A stretch of 64,000 nucleotides of DNA from a virus (IMGVR_UViG_3300015202_000003:62001-126000); one strand, 5' to 3'; shown: positions 24,212 to 32,259, counted from the stretch's first letter. Notes: a model not told the origin generated them from the sequence alone. Program-made: numbers and translations.

Positions 24212-25318
24212 ATGTTTTTTCCAATTCAAGAGATAGAAGTAACAGTTGAAAATTTTCAATCTTTAGAAAAAGCTAATTTAAAGTTCGAGACGGGGATAAG
24301 TTTGATTCAAGGCTCTAATTCTTGCGGTAAAACGGCGGTCTTTAGGGCTTTAAATAGTTTTTATTTTAATTCTTTCAATGATAGTTTTATTCGTAACGGT
24401 CAAAATGAAACTAAGATAGAAGTAATTCATAACAATAGAAAGGCTTCTTTAACCCGTTGGCGTGAGAGTTCCAAGAAATATGGGAGTAAAGGCATCTATG
24501 AAATAGAGGGTGAAATCTTTACCAAGACGGGAAGAGAAGCCCCTCCTGAACTAATAGAGATAACTCGTATAGAGCCTAAAGAGTCTGAAAGTGCGGGAAT
24601 TACTTTACACCCTAATTTTTGGTTACAAGAAGCGCCTCCTTTTTTGTTAAATTTATCTCCTGCTAAGATTTACGATTTTCTTTTACAAGATAGGGAGTTG
24701 TTAGAAATTTTAGGAGATTTAAAAACAACACAAAAAGAGGCTTCAACAAAAACAAAGTTCATAGAAAACAGATTTGAATCTGAAGAGAAAGAAAGTTTAG
24801 AGCTGCAAAAAAAACAAAAGGAGCTGTCTTCTTACGACAGTTTGTTTTTATTATTAGATTTGATAGAAGAAGCCGAAGAAAGGTTAGAAGGTTTAATTTT
24901 AACTAAAGAAAAATTAAAAGGAATTAGAGAGAGAAAAACGAATTTAAATCAAAAACAAAATAAAAACTTTAAGATTGTTTCTCTTTTAAACTCTCTTCCT
25001 AATCCTGAAAACTACAAAAATTTATCTGCTTTAAAAGAAATTTTGTTAGGTATTAAAAAGTCAGTAGAGTCTCAAAAAAACACGTTAAAAATTAATTTTT
25101 TGAAGCAAAAAAGTCTTTATTTTCCTGACATGGAAGAAGATTTAGCTTCTCTTTTTCATTTAAGAAATGTTTTGGAATCTTACAAAGAGATAAAAGAGAG
25201 AAAAGAGAGTTTTATTTTAAAACAAGAGACAAATTCACATTTTATGGAAGAAGTTAAAATTTCTTTAGAATCTTTCGATGTGTGTCCGTTATGCAGTTCT
25301 GAGTTAGTTAAATTTTAA
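24212..25318 (+). CDS. N-terminal half of a split Rad50/SbcC-type ATPase
   Basis: 368 residues. The N-terminal lobe has VTVENFQSLEKANLKFETGI and Walker A GSNSCGKT (34-41). A coiled coil follows (about 165-345). The protein ends with CPLC (C358, C361), the zinc-hook motif that in Rad50/SbcC lies at the middle of the chain. The Walker B half is a separate gene at 25969. So the ATPase is encoded in two pieces cut at the hook. Works with the SbcD-like nuclease at 36184 on DNA ends and hairpins, like T4 gp46/gp47. Confidence 0.85.
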   Translation: MFFPIQEIEVTVENFQSLEKANLKFETGISLIQGSNSCGKTAVFRALNSFYFNSFNDSFIRNGQNETKIEVIHNNRKASLTRWRESSKKYGSKGIYEIEGEIFTKTGREAPPELIEITRIEPKESESAGITLHPNFWLQEAPPFLLNLSPAKIYDFLLQDRELLEILGDLKTTQKEASTKTKFIENRFESEEKESLELQKKQKELSSYDSLFLLLDLIEEAEERLEGLILTKEKLKGIRERKTNLNQKQNKNFKIVSLLNSLPNPENYKNLSALKEILLGIKKSVESQKNTLKINFLKQKSLYFPDMEEDLASLFHLRNVLESYKEIKERKESFILKQETNSHFMEEVKISLESFDVCPLCSSELVKF

Positions 25319-25325
25319 TTGGATT

Positions 25326-25664
25326 ATGTTTTACCGTAAAAAGACCTCTCCTGTTGTGGCTTTTCAAATAAGCTACAAGCCGTTAGATAATTTAAATTGG
25401 CCTTTGTGGTTTAGGAGATTAGTTTTACATGAACAAAGAAAAGAAGATTCTAATGAAAAGTGTTATAAAATTGTTTTCAATGATAATGGTAGGTATGAAT
25501 TTTTAATTAAAGCACCTCTTTTAAGTTCTAAAGACATTAGAATTGAAATAGAAGAGGGGCATTGGGTTATTCAAGGGGAAGAGTTTTCAAAAAACTTGGA
25601 AATTTATACTCGTTCCGACAAAGATTTTAAAGAGCAGTATGAGCCTTTAGGAGCGGGGATTTAA
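25326..25664 (+). CDS. Small phage protein of the YRKK...GHWVI(x)G type, function unknown
   Basis: 112 residues. The start MFYRKKTSPVVAFQ and the C-terminal IEEGHWVIQGEEF...FKEQYEPLG match a very common small phage protein that begins with YRKKPVxVEAFQ and contains an EGDWIIxG segment. Its role is unknown. It lies 7 bases after the N-terminal SbcC half, between the two halves of the ATPase. Confidence 0.65.
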   Translation: MFYRKKTSPVVAFQISYKPLDNLNWPLWFRRLVLHEQRKEDSNEKCYKIVFNDNGRYEFLIKAPLLSSKDIRIEIEEGHWVIQGEEFSKNLEIYTRSDKDFKEQYEPLGAGI

Positions 25665-25685
25665 AGAAGTGCGAAAAGAATTTTT

Positions 25686-25694
25686 TGTTAAACT
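25686..25694 (+). promoter_or_regulatory. Extended -10 promoter (TGTTAAACT)
   Basis: Lies 11 bases before the ATG at 25706, giving a leader of only a few bases. It allows the second half of the SbcC region to be transcribed on its own. Confidence 0.5.
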
Positions 25695-25705
25695 GAAAAT
25701 CGTCT

Positions 25706-25960
25706 ATGAAAATACAATCCAACAATGATTTAGTTTCTCGTTTTCAATCTCTTCAAACAAAGAAAAGAGAATTAGAATTGGAGGAAGTTCAAATTAAAAC
25801 TCAGTTAACTTCTTTAAATGAAAAGGAAGAGTCTATTTTAAAAGAGCTTAAAACATCTTACGAATTAAATTCTTTAGAGGAACTAACTCAAAGAATAGAG
25901 CAAGAAGAAAAGAAAATAGAGGATTCTTTAACTCAAGCTGAACAAGGTTTAAATATTTAA
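25706..25960 (+). CDS. Small coiled-coil protein between the SbcC halves
   Basis: 84 residues, almost entirely coiled coil (KKRELELEEVQIKTQLTSLN onward). It ends 8 bases before the Walker B half. It may be the returning arm of the Rad50 coil broken into its own gene, or an independent partner. It has no CxxC. Confidence 0.6.
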   Translation: MKIQSNNDLVSRFQSLQTKKRELELEEVQIKTQLTSLNEKEESILKELKTSYELNSLEELTQRIEQEEKKIEDSLTQAEQGLNI

Positions 25961-25968
25961 TTTTTAAA

Positions 25969-26607
25969 ATGTTAAATACAAGAATCTCTTTGTTAAAATC
26001 TAATTTAACTCCTATAAAAAAACAAAAAGAGGAGTTGGATTTCCAATTAAAAAATTCAATTTTAAATCTTGAGAAGTTAAAATTAGAGTTAAAAGAATCA
26101 AGAAAAAATTTAGAGTTTCAAACCGAGTGTTACGAGTGGTGCAAGAACATTTTAGATTTAAGAAACAAAGAACATTTGGATAAGATTACGAATTTAATTT
26201 CTTTAGCTTTACAAACTGTTTTTTTTGACCGTAACTATGAATTTATTTTAAAGATAGAAGATAAGAGAGGTGTAAAGAACGCTGTCTTTATTTTGTGGGA
26301 GCAATTAGAAAACGGAGAAGTAATAGAAACAGATTTTAATGGTTTGGGCGGAAGTGTTAGAGTAATTGTTTCTTTTTGCCTAAGCGTGTTTTTTATAAAT
26401 TATTTTAAATTGTCCCCTGTTATTTTTTTAGATGAGGCTATGGGTGCCCTTTCTAACTCATACATAGACTCCTTTGGAGAGTTTGTATCTTCTTTGTGTA
26501 ATCAGACAGGTTTAATTTTTGTTTTAATTTCGCATGACCCGCGTTTTCGTGATCTTGCTAATGTTGTCTACGAAATTAAAAATGGAACTGCAAAAGAGGT
26601 TTCATAA
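25969..26607 (+). CDS. C-terminal half of a split Rad50/SbcC-type ATPase
   Basis: 212 residues. Coiled coil at about 1-70, then the ABC C-terminal lobe: signature-like FNGLGGSV (123-130), Walker B VIFLDEAMGAL (151-161) and H-loop ISHD (187-190). Together with the gene at 24212 this makes a complete Rad50/SbcC head. Residues 24-40 are encoded by DNA nearly identical to part of the gene at 35318. The protein has no Walker A, so it must pair with the N-terminal half. Confidence 0.85.
   Translation: MLNTRISLLKSNLTPIKKQKEELDFQLKNSILNLEKLKLELKESRKNLEFQTECYEWCKNILDLRNKEHLDKITNLISLALQTVFFDRNYEFILKIEDKRGVKNAVFILWEQLENGEVIETDFNGLGGSVRVIVSFCLSVFFINYFKLSPVIFLDEAMGALSNSYIDSFGEFVSSLCNQTGLIFVLISHDPRFRDLANVVYEIKNGTAKEVS
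26039..26085 (+). repeat. About 45-bp repeat shared with 35693-35739
   Basis: The segment encoding QLKNSILNLEKLKL is nearly identical in the two genes at DNA level (CAATTAAAAAATTCAATTTT and on), including synonymous positions, so it is a copied DNA segment and not convergence. Confidence 0.85.
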
Positions 26608-26711
26608 TAAAAAATTTAGATGAAATAAAACTTCGTTTAAATTTTTGTTTTTGGGTTTTACTTTCCATTAAAAAACATTTACAGATTTTTTTTATAGAAG
26701 AGGTTAATGAT

Positions 26712-26751
26712 AAAGAGAAGATAAGAAATTTTAATTCTTATCTTCTTTTTT
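26712..26751 (+). terminator. Intrinsic terminator abutting the next start codon
   Basis: AAAGAGAAGATAAGAA pairs with TTCTTATCTTCTTTTT. Its T-tract runs directly into the ATG at 26752, so formation of the hairpin would also hide the translation start. Confidence 0.8.
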
Positions 26752-27462
26752 ATGTTTAGTTTAAATTTAAATCCCGAACATTTAATTGCTCAAAAATTAA
26801 CTTCTTTATTTGAGCAAAGCACATTTTCAATGCCCATAAACAACATTACCGATGAAAATGACGGTAGGGGTTTTACAGTGGGTTGGGCGGGGTTTACGAC
26901 GGCAGATGAAGAGCCAAGAAGGTGTATTGAAACTTATATAAAATTAGTCGGTGAGAACGGTTTAAGCGGGGATGTTTTAGATACGATTAAGCGTTCACAG
27001 GGTAATCATGCCACTCAAGCATTGAATAATGTAAATTTTAAAGCTATGTGGAAGGATGCGTGTTCAAACCCTTCTTTCCAAGATGCTTTTCAATTAACGG
27101 TCAGTTCTATTTTCGGGGTTCCTGCTCAGAAATATTGTGACGATTACAACTTTGTTTTTCCTATATCTTTTGCAATTTTATTTGATTCTTTAATTCAGCA
27201 TGGTAATGGTAATGACCCGGATAGTGTTCCTTCTATGATAAGTAGTTTAAATTTAGGAAGTTCTGATGATGAAAAAGTTCAAATGTCCGCTTTTTTAGAC
27301 GAAAGACACAGAGTTTTATCTCACCCTAATAATACAGATACGCAAGTAGAGTGGGCGGCATCCGTTGGTAGAGTGGATTCTTTGAGACATATTTTAAATA
27401 CTAACAGAAATTTAAAATCTCCCATTAATTTTAATTGGGAGCATAGTTCTTATTCTCTTTAA
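26752..27462 (+). CDS. Glycoside hydrolase family 46 (chitosanase)-like protein, copy 1
   Basis: 236 residues. AQKLTSLFEQ supplies the general acid (E21). NDGRGFTVGWAGFTTADEE is the GH46 signature, with catalytic Asp37 in place of Asp40 of the Streptomyces enzyme. SFAILFDSLIQHGNGND matches the conserved YDxxIQHG helix. GH46 enzymes have a lysozyme-like fold and cleave beta-1,4 glucosamine chains. In a phage this may be a lysin or a depolymerase for a chitosan-like or partly de-acetylated host polymer. No signal peptide is visible. The start overlaps a terminator tract. A diverged copy follows. Confidence 0.8.
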   Translation: MFSLNLNPEHLIAQKLTSLFEQSTFSMPINNITDENDGRGFTVGWAGFTTADEEPRRCIETYIKLVGENGLSGDVLDTIKRSQGNHATQALNNVNFKAMWKDACSNPSFQDAFQLTVSSIFGVPAQKYCDDYNFVFPISFAILFDSLIQHGNGNDPDSVPSMISSLNLGSSDDEKVQMSAFLDERHRVLSHPNNTDTQVEWAASVGRVDSLRHILNTNRNLKSPINFNWEHSSYSL

Positions 27463-27507
27463 TTTTCACATTTTTAAATAAAGAAAAGTTGATACAAAAA
27501 TTAAAAT

Positions 27508-28215
27508 ATGACTTACCAACAAACTGCTCAAAAATTGACTTCTTTATTTGAAACAAATGAAACAGGGGTTCCAATTAACAACGTTTCCAATGAAAATGAT
27601 GGCAGAGGATATACTTGTGGTTGGGCAGGATTTACAACGGCAGATCAAGAAGTTGTAGAATTTGTCAAGCGTTATACGGAATTACAGGGGACTAATCATC
27701 TTAGCGGTAAAATTTACAAAGAATTAATTAGACTTTCTACAGAGGGTTGTGATGAAACTGATGTTTTAGATCAGTATCAATTTAAGATGCATTGGCAAAA
27801 CGGTTGTTTTTACGAATATTCAAAAGAAAGTTTTAGAAAAGCCTATGAAGAAACGGTAGATTATGTTTTTGGTTCAACGGCAAAAGAACACTGTGAGAAA
27901 TTAAATTTAGTTCTTCCAATTTCTTATGTTGTTTTATTTGATACGGGGGTTCAACATGGTTGGGACAGTGATTTAGATAGTGCGGCTTCTATGATTGAAA
28001 AAACATGGCGTCCTGAAATTGATGAAAAGGAATTTTTAGAATCTTTTTTAAAATTAAGAAAGGAGATTTTAGAAAACCCTCACAATAAAGAAACAAAAGA
28101 GGAGTGGGCACAATCTGTTGGCAGGGTAGATTCTCTAAGACAAATTTTAGAAGAGAATCTCGAACTAACTTCTCCAATTAAATTTAAATGGGAGGAGGGC
28201 GATTACGAGTTTTAA
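27508..28215 (+). CDS. Glycoside hydrolase family 46 (chitosanase)-like protein, copy 2
   Basis: 235 residues and a tandem paralogue of the previous gene: AQKLTSLFET with E15, ENDGRGYTCGWAGFTTADQE with D31, and SYVVLFDTGVQHGWDSD. The two keep the same acid spacing and the shared C-terminal SVGRVDSLR segment but differ in the middle, so they may have different substrates. Starts 45 bases after copy 1 with leader TTAAAAT. No signal peptide, so export would need a holin or attachment to the particle. Confidence 0.8.
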   Translation: MTYQQTAQKLTSLFETNETGVPINNVSNENDGRGYTCGWAGFTTADQEVVEFVKRYTELQGTNHLSGKIYKELIRLSTEGCDETDVLDQYQFKMHWQNGCFYEYSKESFRKAYEETVDYVFGSTAKEHCEKLNLVLPISYVVLFDTGVQHGWDSDLDSAASMIEKTWRPEIDEKEFLESFLKLRKEILENPHNKETKEEWAQSVGRVDSLRQILEENLELTSPIKFKWEEGDYEF

Positions 28216-28345
28216 AGGAGAGATTTAAATTAGGGTTTAAGGGTAAAAGGATTAATCGTTTTTGGTTTTCTTTTTATTTGGCAACACTTTATTTTTGTAA
28301 CAAATTATTTTTGGTTTTCTTTTGTGCGGGTTTATTTAAATTTTA

Positions 28346-28561
28346 ATGTTTGATAATTTTTATTACGGATACGTTCCTGATTTACCGGATTTTAGGGATC
28401 ATAAAGTAGAGGAAAAGTTTGGTTTAGAGCTTTCTCCCCAATTACAAAAGAATTTGATTTGAAAGCCTCCTGCTTTAGCGGTGGGAGTGTCAACGTTTGA
28501 GTATTTATTAAATCCTAATTTAGCTTCAAATTTTTGGGTTATAGAACATTTAAACAATTAA
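28346..28561 (+). pseudogene. Short gene with an in-frame TGA
   Basis: ATG at 28346 opens a frame starting MFDNFYYGYVPDLPDFRDHK, like the N-terminus of C1 (papain-type) peptidases (GYxPDLPDxRD). It meets TGA at 28460-28462 after 38 codons. The same frame stays open for 32 more protein-like codons (KPPALAVGVSTFEYLLNPN onward) to TAA at 28559. No catalytic Cys or His is present. Either a remnant or a product read through at UGA. Confidence 0.45.
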
Positions 28562-28565
28562 AAAT

Positions 28566-28769
28566 ATGAATTTAATTAAAACCATCATCACACACTTCAA
28601 AGAAAGGTATTTTTTAAAAACTTATAAACAAAAAGGTTTTGAGTATATCTACTCTTTTAATTCTTGGAACGGAGTAACAGAGAATTTTCTTTCTCCTCAC
28701 ATTTTCTCTGTTTTTAGAAATACACTAACTCAAGAAGAGAAGGTAGTCTATGCTTATTCTATCCTTTAA
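28566..28769 (+). CDS. Small protein of unknown function
   Basis: 67 residues, basic and aromatic-rich (YFLKTYKQKGFEYIYSFNSW). Starts 4 bases after the broken frame before it. No known family. Confidence 0.5.
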   Translation: MNLIKTIITHFKERYFLKTYKQKGFEYIYSFNSWNGVTENFLSPHIFSVFRNTLTQEEKVVYAYSIL

Positions 28770-28819
28770 AATTCAAGTGTTTTTTTAATTAAAAAAGCAG
28801 CTACATAATAAAGAATTAC

Positions 28820-29050
28820 ATGGAATTGGAAGCAGAAATCATAGAAACCCTTCAAAAATTTGAAGGTTCCTTAGAGCGCCGACACTTAATTTCTTTAGTT
28901 GGGGGAGTAGGTTCTAATTACGGCAAAGTTGCTAATGCTTTGGGAAGATTATCTTCTCAAGGCAAAATAGAGCGTTATAACAAACCTTTTCCACATACTA
29001 ATCTTAATGATTATAGTAAATCTCAATCTTTCTGGCGTTTAAAAGTTTAA
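28820..29050 (+). CDS. Small winged-helix-like protein
   Basis: 76 residues. Helix-turn-helix-like pattern (AEIIETLQKFEG, RRHLISLVGG, GKVANALGRLSSQGKIER) with a following beta-type wing suggests a DNA-binding winged helix. May be a small regulator. No family is named. A terminator follows. Confidence 0.5.
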   Translation: MELEAEIIETLQKFEGSLERRHLISLVGGVGSNYGKVANALGRLSSQGKIERYNKPFPHTNLNDYSKSQSFWRLKV

Positions 29051-29068
29051 AAATAAATAACACATATT

Positions 29069-29102
29069 AAAAAAGAGAGGGTTCTTCGACCTTCTCTTTT
29101 TT
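29069..29102 (+). terminator. Intrinsic terminator with a TTCTTCGA loop
   Basis: AAAAAAGAGAGGGTTCTTCG is followed by the complementary ACCTTCTCTTTTTT. A variant of the recurring loop. Confidence 0.8.
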
Positions 29103-29129
29103 GTTATATTTATAGTGGAGTTTTTATTT

Positions 29130-29240
29130 ATGTTTAACAATCCTGTTTGGCCTTACATATTAATTTTTCTAATGTTTTTAGGACTTTGGAAACTCATAGA
29201 AATTTTAGTATGGCTTTTTGTTCATGTAAAAATAATTTAA
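29130..29240 (+). CDS. Tiny single-pass membrane peptide
   Basis: A 36-residue ORF starting MFNNPVWPYILIFLMFLGLW, mostly one hydrophobic helix. It follows a TTGTTATATTTATAG promoter-like sequence and a terminator, so it has its own signals. Could be a small membrane effector. Confidence 0.45.
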   Translation: MFNNPVWPYILIFLMFLGLWKLIEILVWLFVHVKII

Positions 29241-29334
29241 AGTAAAAATGAAATTTATAATTGGGAGAACGAATTTGTAGTTCGTAGTAAATTAGGAGAG
29301 AGTTGAAATTTTTTGTGTTTTAGGCATTTATTTT

Positions 29335-31803
29335 ATGAAAAAAGAAGAGATTAAAGTTTTAAATAAGGGATTTGTAGCATTGGACGATTTTTGTGCAGAT
29401 GATTTATCAGTTGTAAATAGCGCAAGAGTTTCTTTTAATAAGAGAGTAGAAGAAGTTTCTTACGGGGACGAGAAGCTAATTGGATTTCTTTTAAAGAATA
29501 AGCATGGTTGTTACGACTCAGAAACGGAAGTTTTGACAAGTGAAGGCTGGCGTAAATGGCCTGATATTGTAGGTTTTGAGTTGTTTGCTACGCTTTCACC
29601 TAAAGGTGTTATAGAATATCAACAGGCTGAACGTGTTGTTCATAAAGAAGTAGAAGGCCCAATGATTAAGTTGTCAATGAATCAAGTTGATTTACTTGTA
29701 ACTCCTGATCATAATATGTTGGCAAAAAAATCTTTTAATACTACTAAACCTTATGAATACAAACTTATTCCTGCGAAAGATTTATTACTACATTCATATC
29801 GTATCCCGTTGACAGGTGGAGATTGGAGTGGTAGTGAACAGAATGAAGCTCGTATGGCTTTATTGGGTTTTTTTATTGGGGGCGGTTCTTTCAAAGAAAT
29901 TTCAATCGAGTTTCACTTAAAAGAAGAACGGGAAATTAAATTTCTTTTTGAACAATCTGAAAAAGCAGGTTTTTCCGTCAATAGTAACAAAGACGACACC
30001 TATCTCTTGAAATCCGACGCGGAGTTTAGAGAAATTTGTCGTCTTTGTTACAACAAAGGGGGTGAAAAAGTAATTCCTCGCTCTATTTTAAATAGTAGCC
30101 CTAAAAGTCTTGAATCTGTGTTGAGTGGTTTGATGCACTCAGATGGAACCTGTTCAAAAACAGGCAAAGAAACATACTCAACCGCCAGTTTTATTTTAGC
30201 GGGTGAAATACAAGAACTCTGTTTGAAGATTGGCCGAGCCGCACTTATATACCCACATCTGTTTACAAAAGAAGACGGACATTACGGCAGTAAAGACTGT
30301 TACAGGATAACAATTTACCGAAAAAGCAATTCAGAACCCAGAATTGGTTGGACTATCGCTGATAGAAGAAATCAGGTTAAAATTGTTCTTTATAAGGGGT
30401 TTGTCCATTGCGTAACAGTTCCTAATGGAAATCTTTATGTGCGTAGAAACGGTAAGCCTTGTTGGTGTGGAAATACACCTTTTGAGTCTAATTTTTTTAG
30501 GTTTAGGGTAAAGGCTCCTATATTTGTTTTTAGAGAGTGGCACAGACACAGAATTGGTTCTTGTTTGTCTGGGGATTCTATAATTACTACAGAATCTATC
30601 GATGTTAGAAGCGGGAGAATGAAACGTCTCCGTAGATTAAAAGATTTGCATGACAATTATAATTGTGGTGTGACTGATGTTAAAAACAGAACCAGATTCT
30701 TGCCTTCTTGTAGAAACTTAAAACTAAGAAACTTGGATGAAGGCGCAAACTCGTTTACGGTTCAGAAAATTGAAGATGTTTATTGCACAGGGGAAAAGGA
30801 GGTTTTTTCTGTTTGTGTAGGAGAAAACGCGTTAAAAGCTTCTTGTGACCATAAAATTTTAACGGCAGATGGTTGGGCTAAAGTAAATGAACTTTCCGGT
30901 AATGAACTTATAGCTGTTTCTTCTAATATTCATTGTTCTAATCCAGATAGAATTTCTTCACATCTTAGAACTGGGATCGGGTTGTGGACACAGCAACAAA
31001 GGGATATTTTAATTAAAGAAGAAGACTACTGTTATAATTGTGGAGGTTGTTTCAATAGAAAACATCTTGATTTAGACCATTTAATACCTGTAGTTACAGA
31101 TTTGTCTAAAGCATTGGATAGAAACAATTTAAAGCCCATTTGTAAAGAATGTCATAGAATAAAAACTTCTTCCGAACAAATTTCGGCTAACAGAAAAGGG
31201 TCTTCTGTTGAATTGAAATACGTTTCTTTGGCTAAAAAAGTAATCAGAGTTGGGGAAGAAATGACTTACGATATATCTATGCCAGCACCTAATCACAATT
31301 TTGTAGCTAATGGAATTGTAGTTCATAACAGTATAAATGAGTGGTCAGCAAGATATTCTCGTTTAGAACCTGATTTTTATATTCCTGAACCTGAAAATGT
31401 CAGGGTTCAAGTGGGAAAGCCGGGGAATTATACTTATTTACAGGCAACAAAAGAATCGGCATTTTCTTTTATAGAAAGGTTAAAAAATAAATGTAGTCGA
31501 GATTACGAAGATTATGAATGGGCTTTAAATTGTGGACAAGAGTTTTCCTTGTCTGATTTTTTTGGAGAAAAGGTGGAAGGTATAGCAAAAGAACAAGCAA
31601 GGTTTTTTCTAAATGTAAATATTTATTCTGAAATGTATTGGTCTTGTAATGCACGTTCATTGATGAATTTCCTTTCTTTAAGAAATTCCCCTAAGTCTCA
31701 GTGGGAGCTAAGAGAGTATGCTATTGTTTTAGAAGATATTTGGAAAGAAATTATGCCTATGACTTATAATTATTTTATAGAGAACGGTAGAGTAGCCCCT
31801 TAA
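29335..31803 (+). CDS. thyX: Flavin-dependent thymidylate synthase (ThyX) with two inteins
   Basis: 822-residue precursor with an extein of about 244 residues, the usual ThyX size. ThyX makes dTMP from dUMP using FAD, NADPH and methylene-tetrahydrofolate. The extein holds VNSARVSF, KHG|TPFE, FREWHRHRIGS|SINEWSARYS (the ThyX motif RHRx7S) and the C-terminal EQARFFLNVNIYSEMYWSCN. The first intein (29509-30474) lies between KHG and TPFE, the second (30562-31329) inside the signature between RIGS and SINEW. Splicing is required for activity. Works with NrdJ to supply dTTP. Confidence 0.95.
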   Translation: MKKEEIKVLNKGFVALDDFCADDLSVVNSARVSFNKRVEEVSYGDEKLIGFLLKNKHGCYDSETEVLTSEGWRKWPDIVGFELFATLSPKGVIEYQQAERVVHKEVEGPMIKLSMNQVDLLVTPDHNMLAKKSFNTTKPYEYKLIPAKDLLLHSYRIPLTGGDWSGSEQNEARMALLGFFIGGGSFKEISIEFHLKEEREIKFLFEQSEKAGFSVNSNKDDTYLLKSDAEFREICRLCYNKGGEKVIPRSILNSSPKSLESVLSGLMHSDGTCSKTGKETYSTASFILAGEIQELCLKIGRAALIYPHLFTKEDGHYGSKDCYRITIYRKSNSEPRIGWTIADRRNQVKIVLYKGFVHCVTVPNGNLYVRRNGKPCWCGNTPFESNFFRFRVKAPIFVFREWHRHRIGSCLSGDSIITTESIDVRSGRMKRLRRLKDLHDNYNCGVTDVKNRTRFLPSCRNLKLRNLDEGANSFTVQKIEDVYCTGEKEVFSVCVGENALKASCDHKILTADGWAKVNELSGNELIAVSSNIHCSNPDRISSHLRTGIGLWTQQQRDILIKEEDYCYNCGGCFNRKHLDLDHLIPVVTDLSKALDRNNLKPICKECHRIKTSSEQISANRKGSSVELKYVSLAKKVIRVGEEMTYDISMPAPNHNFVANGIVVHNSINEWSARYSRLEPDFYIPEPENVRVQVGKPGNYTYLQATKESAFSFIERLKNKCSRDYEDYEWALNCGQEFSLSDFFGEKVEGIAKEQARFFLNVNIYSEMYWSCNARSLMNFLSLRNSPKSQWELREYAIVLEDIWKEIMPMTYNYFIENGRVAP
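29509..30474 (+). other. Intein 1 of ThyX (LAGLIDADG type)
   Basis: 322 residues. Starts with Cys59 (CYDSETEVLTSEG), has the block B VTPDHNML, two LAGLIDADG-like helices (LLGFFIGGGS and VLSGLMHSDG) and ends ...NGNLYVRRNGKPCWCGN before Thr. The penultimate residue is Gly instead of His. The first LAGLIDADG copy has lost its acidic residue, so the nuclease may be weak or dead. Confidence 0.9.
30562..31329 (+). other. Intein 2 of ThyX (HNH type)
   Basis: 256 residues. Starts at CLSGDSIITTE, block B ASCDHKILT, an HNH nuclease with CYNCGG...LDLDHLIPV...CKECHRIK, and ends NHNFVANGIVVHN before Ser. It interrupts the RHRx7S active-site motif. Confidence 0.92.
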
Positions 31804-31826
31804 AATTCTAATTCGCCAATAAAAAA

Positions 31827-31913
31827 ATTAAATTAAAATACGAAGAAGAAGTAGAAAAAATAGCGGAAAATACATCTTCAAAAACAACCTCTCTTTTAGA
31901 AAAATACGTTTAA
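31827..31913 (+). CDS. Possible short frame without ATG
   Basis: 28 codons of protein-like sequence (KLKYEEEVEKIAENTSSKTT onward) open from an AUU at 31827. No standard start precedes it. May be a remnant. Confidence 0.2.
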   Translation: MKLKYEEEVEKIAENTSSKTTSLLEKYV

Positions 31914-31984
31914 AATAAGAGAACGGGTTCAAATGAATTAGACTCAGATTCTTCTCTTTTCAAAATTAAAATAAAATTCCAACT

Positions 31985-32248
31985 ATGTTCATATCTCCCC
32001 CTGTTATTTTTCTTTTTCTTTTTTTGTTCTACGCTTTTATAATTTTTCTTTTTTATTTTCGATTAGAAAACAGAGATACTTTATTAGATTTCAGATTAGA
32101 GAAAGTTAAAAATGAATTTTTAGAAACTTACATCAGATTTTTAAAAATGAAAACGGAGGATTTGGAAAACAGGTTAAAAAATAAAGTTGTATTTCCTCAA
32201 AGAGATAAAAGAGGTAGACTATTGCCTTGGAGTAAAAAAGAAAATTAG
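31985..32248 (+). CDS. Membrane-anchored coiled-coil protein
   Basis: 87 residues. One hydrophobic helix at 4-26 followed by a charged helical region (RLENRDTLLDFRLEKVKNEF onward) and a basic tail. The plan resembles an inner-membrane spanin (Rz-like) or other N-anchored phage protein, but nothing more specific can be said. Confidence 0.55.
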   Translation: MFISPPVIFLFLFLFYAFIIFLFYFRLENRDTLLDFRLEKVKNEFLETYIRFLKMKTEDLENRLKNKVVFPQRDKRGRLLPWSKKEN

Positions 32249-32259
32249 GAGGTTTCGTT

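Noticed and set aside
28346-28561. Alternative genetic code with TGA as tryptophan
   Set aside because: All large genes use TGG for Trp, and several genes end in TGA, so only read-through or decay is considered.
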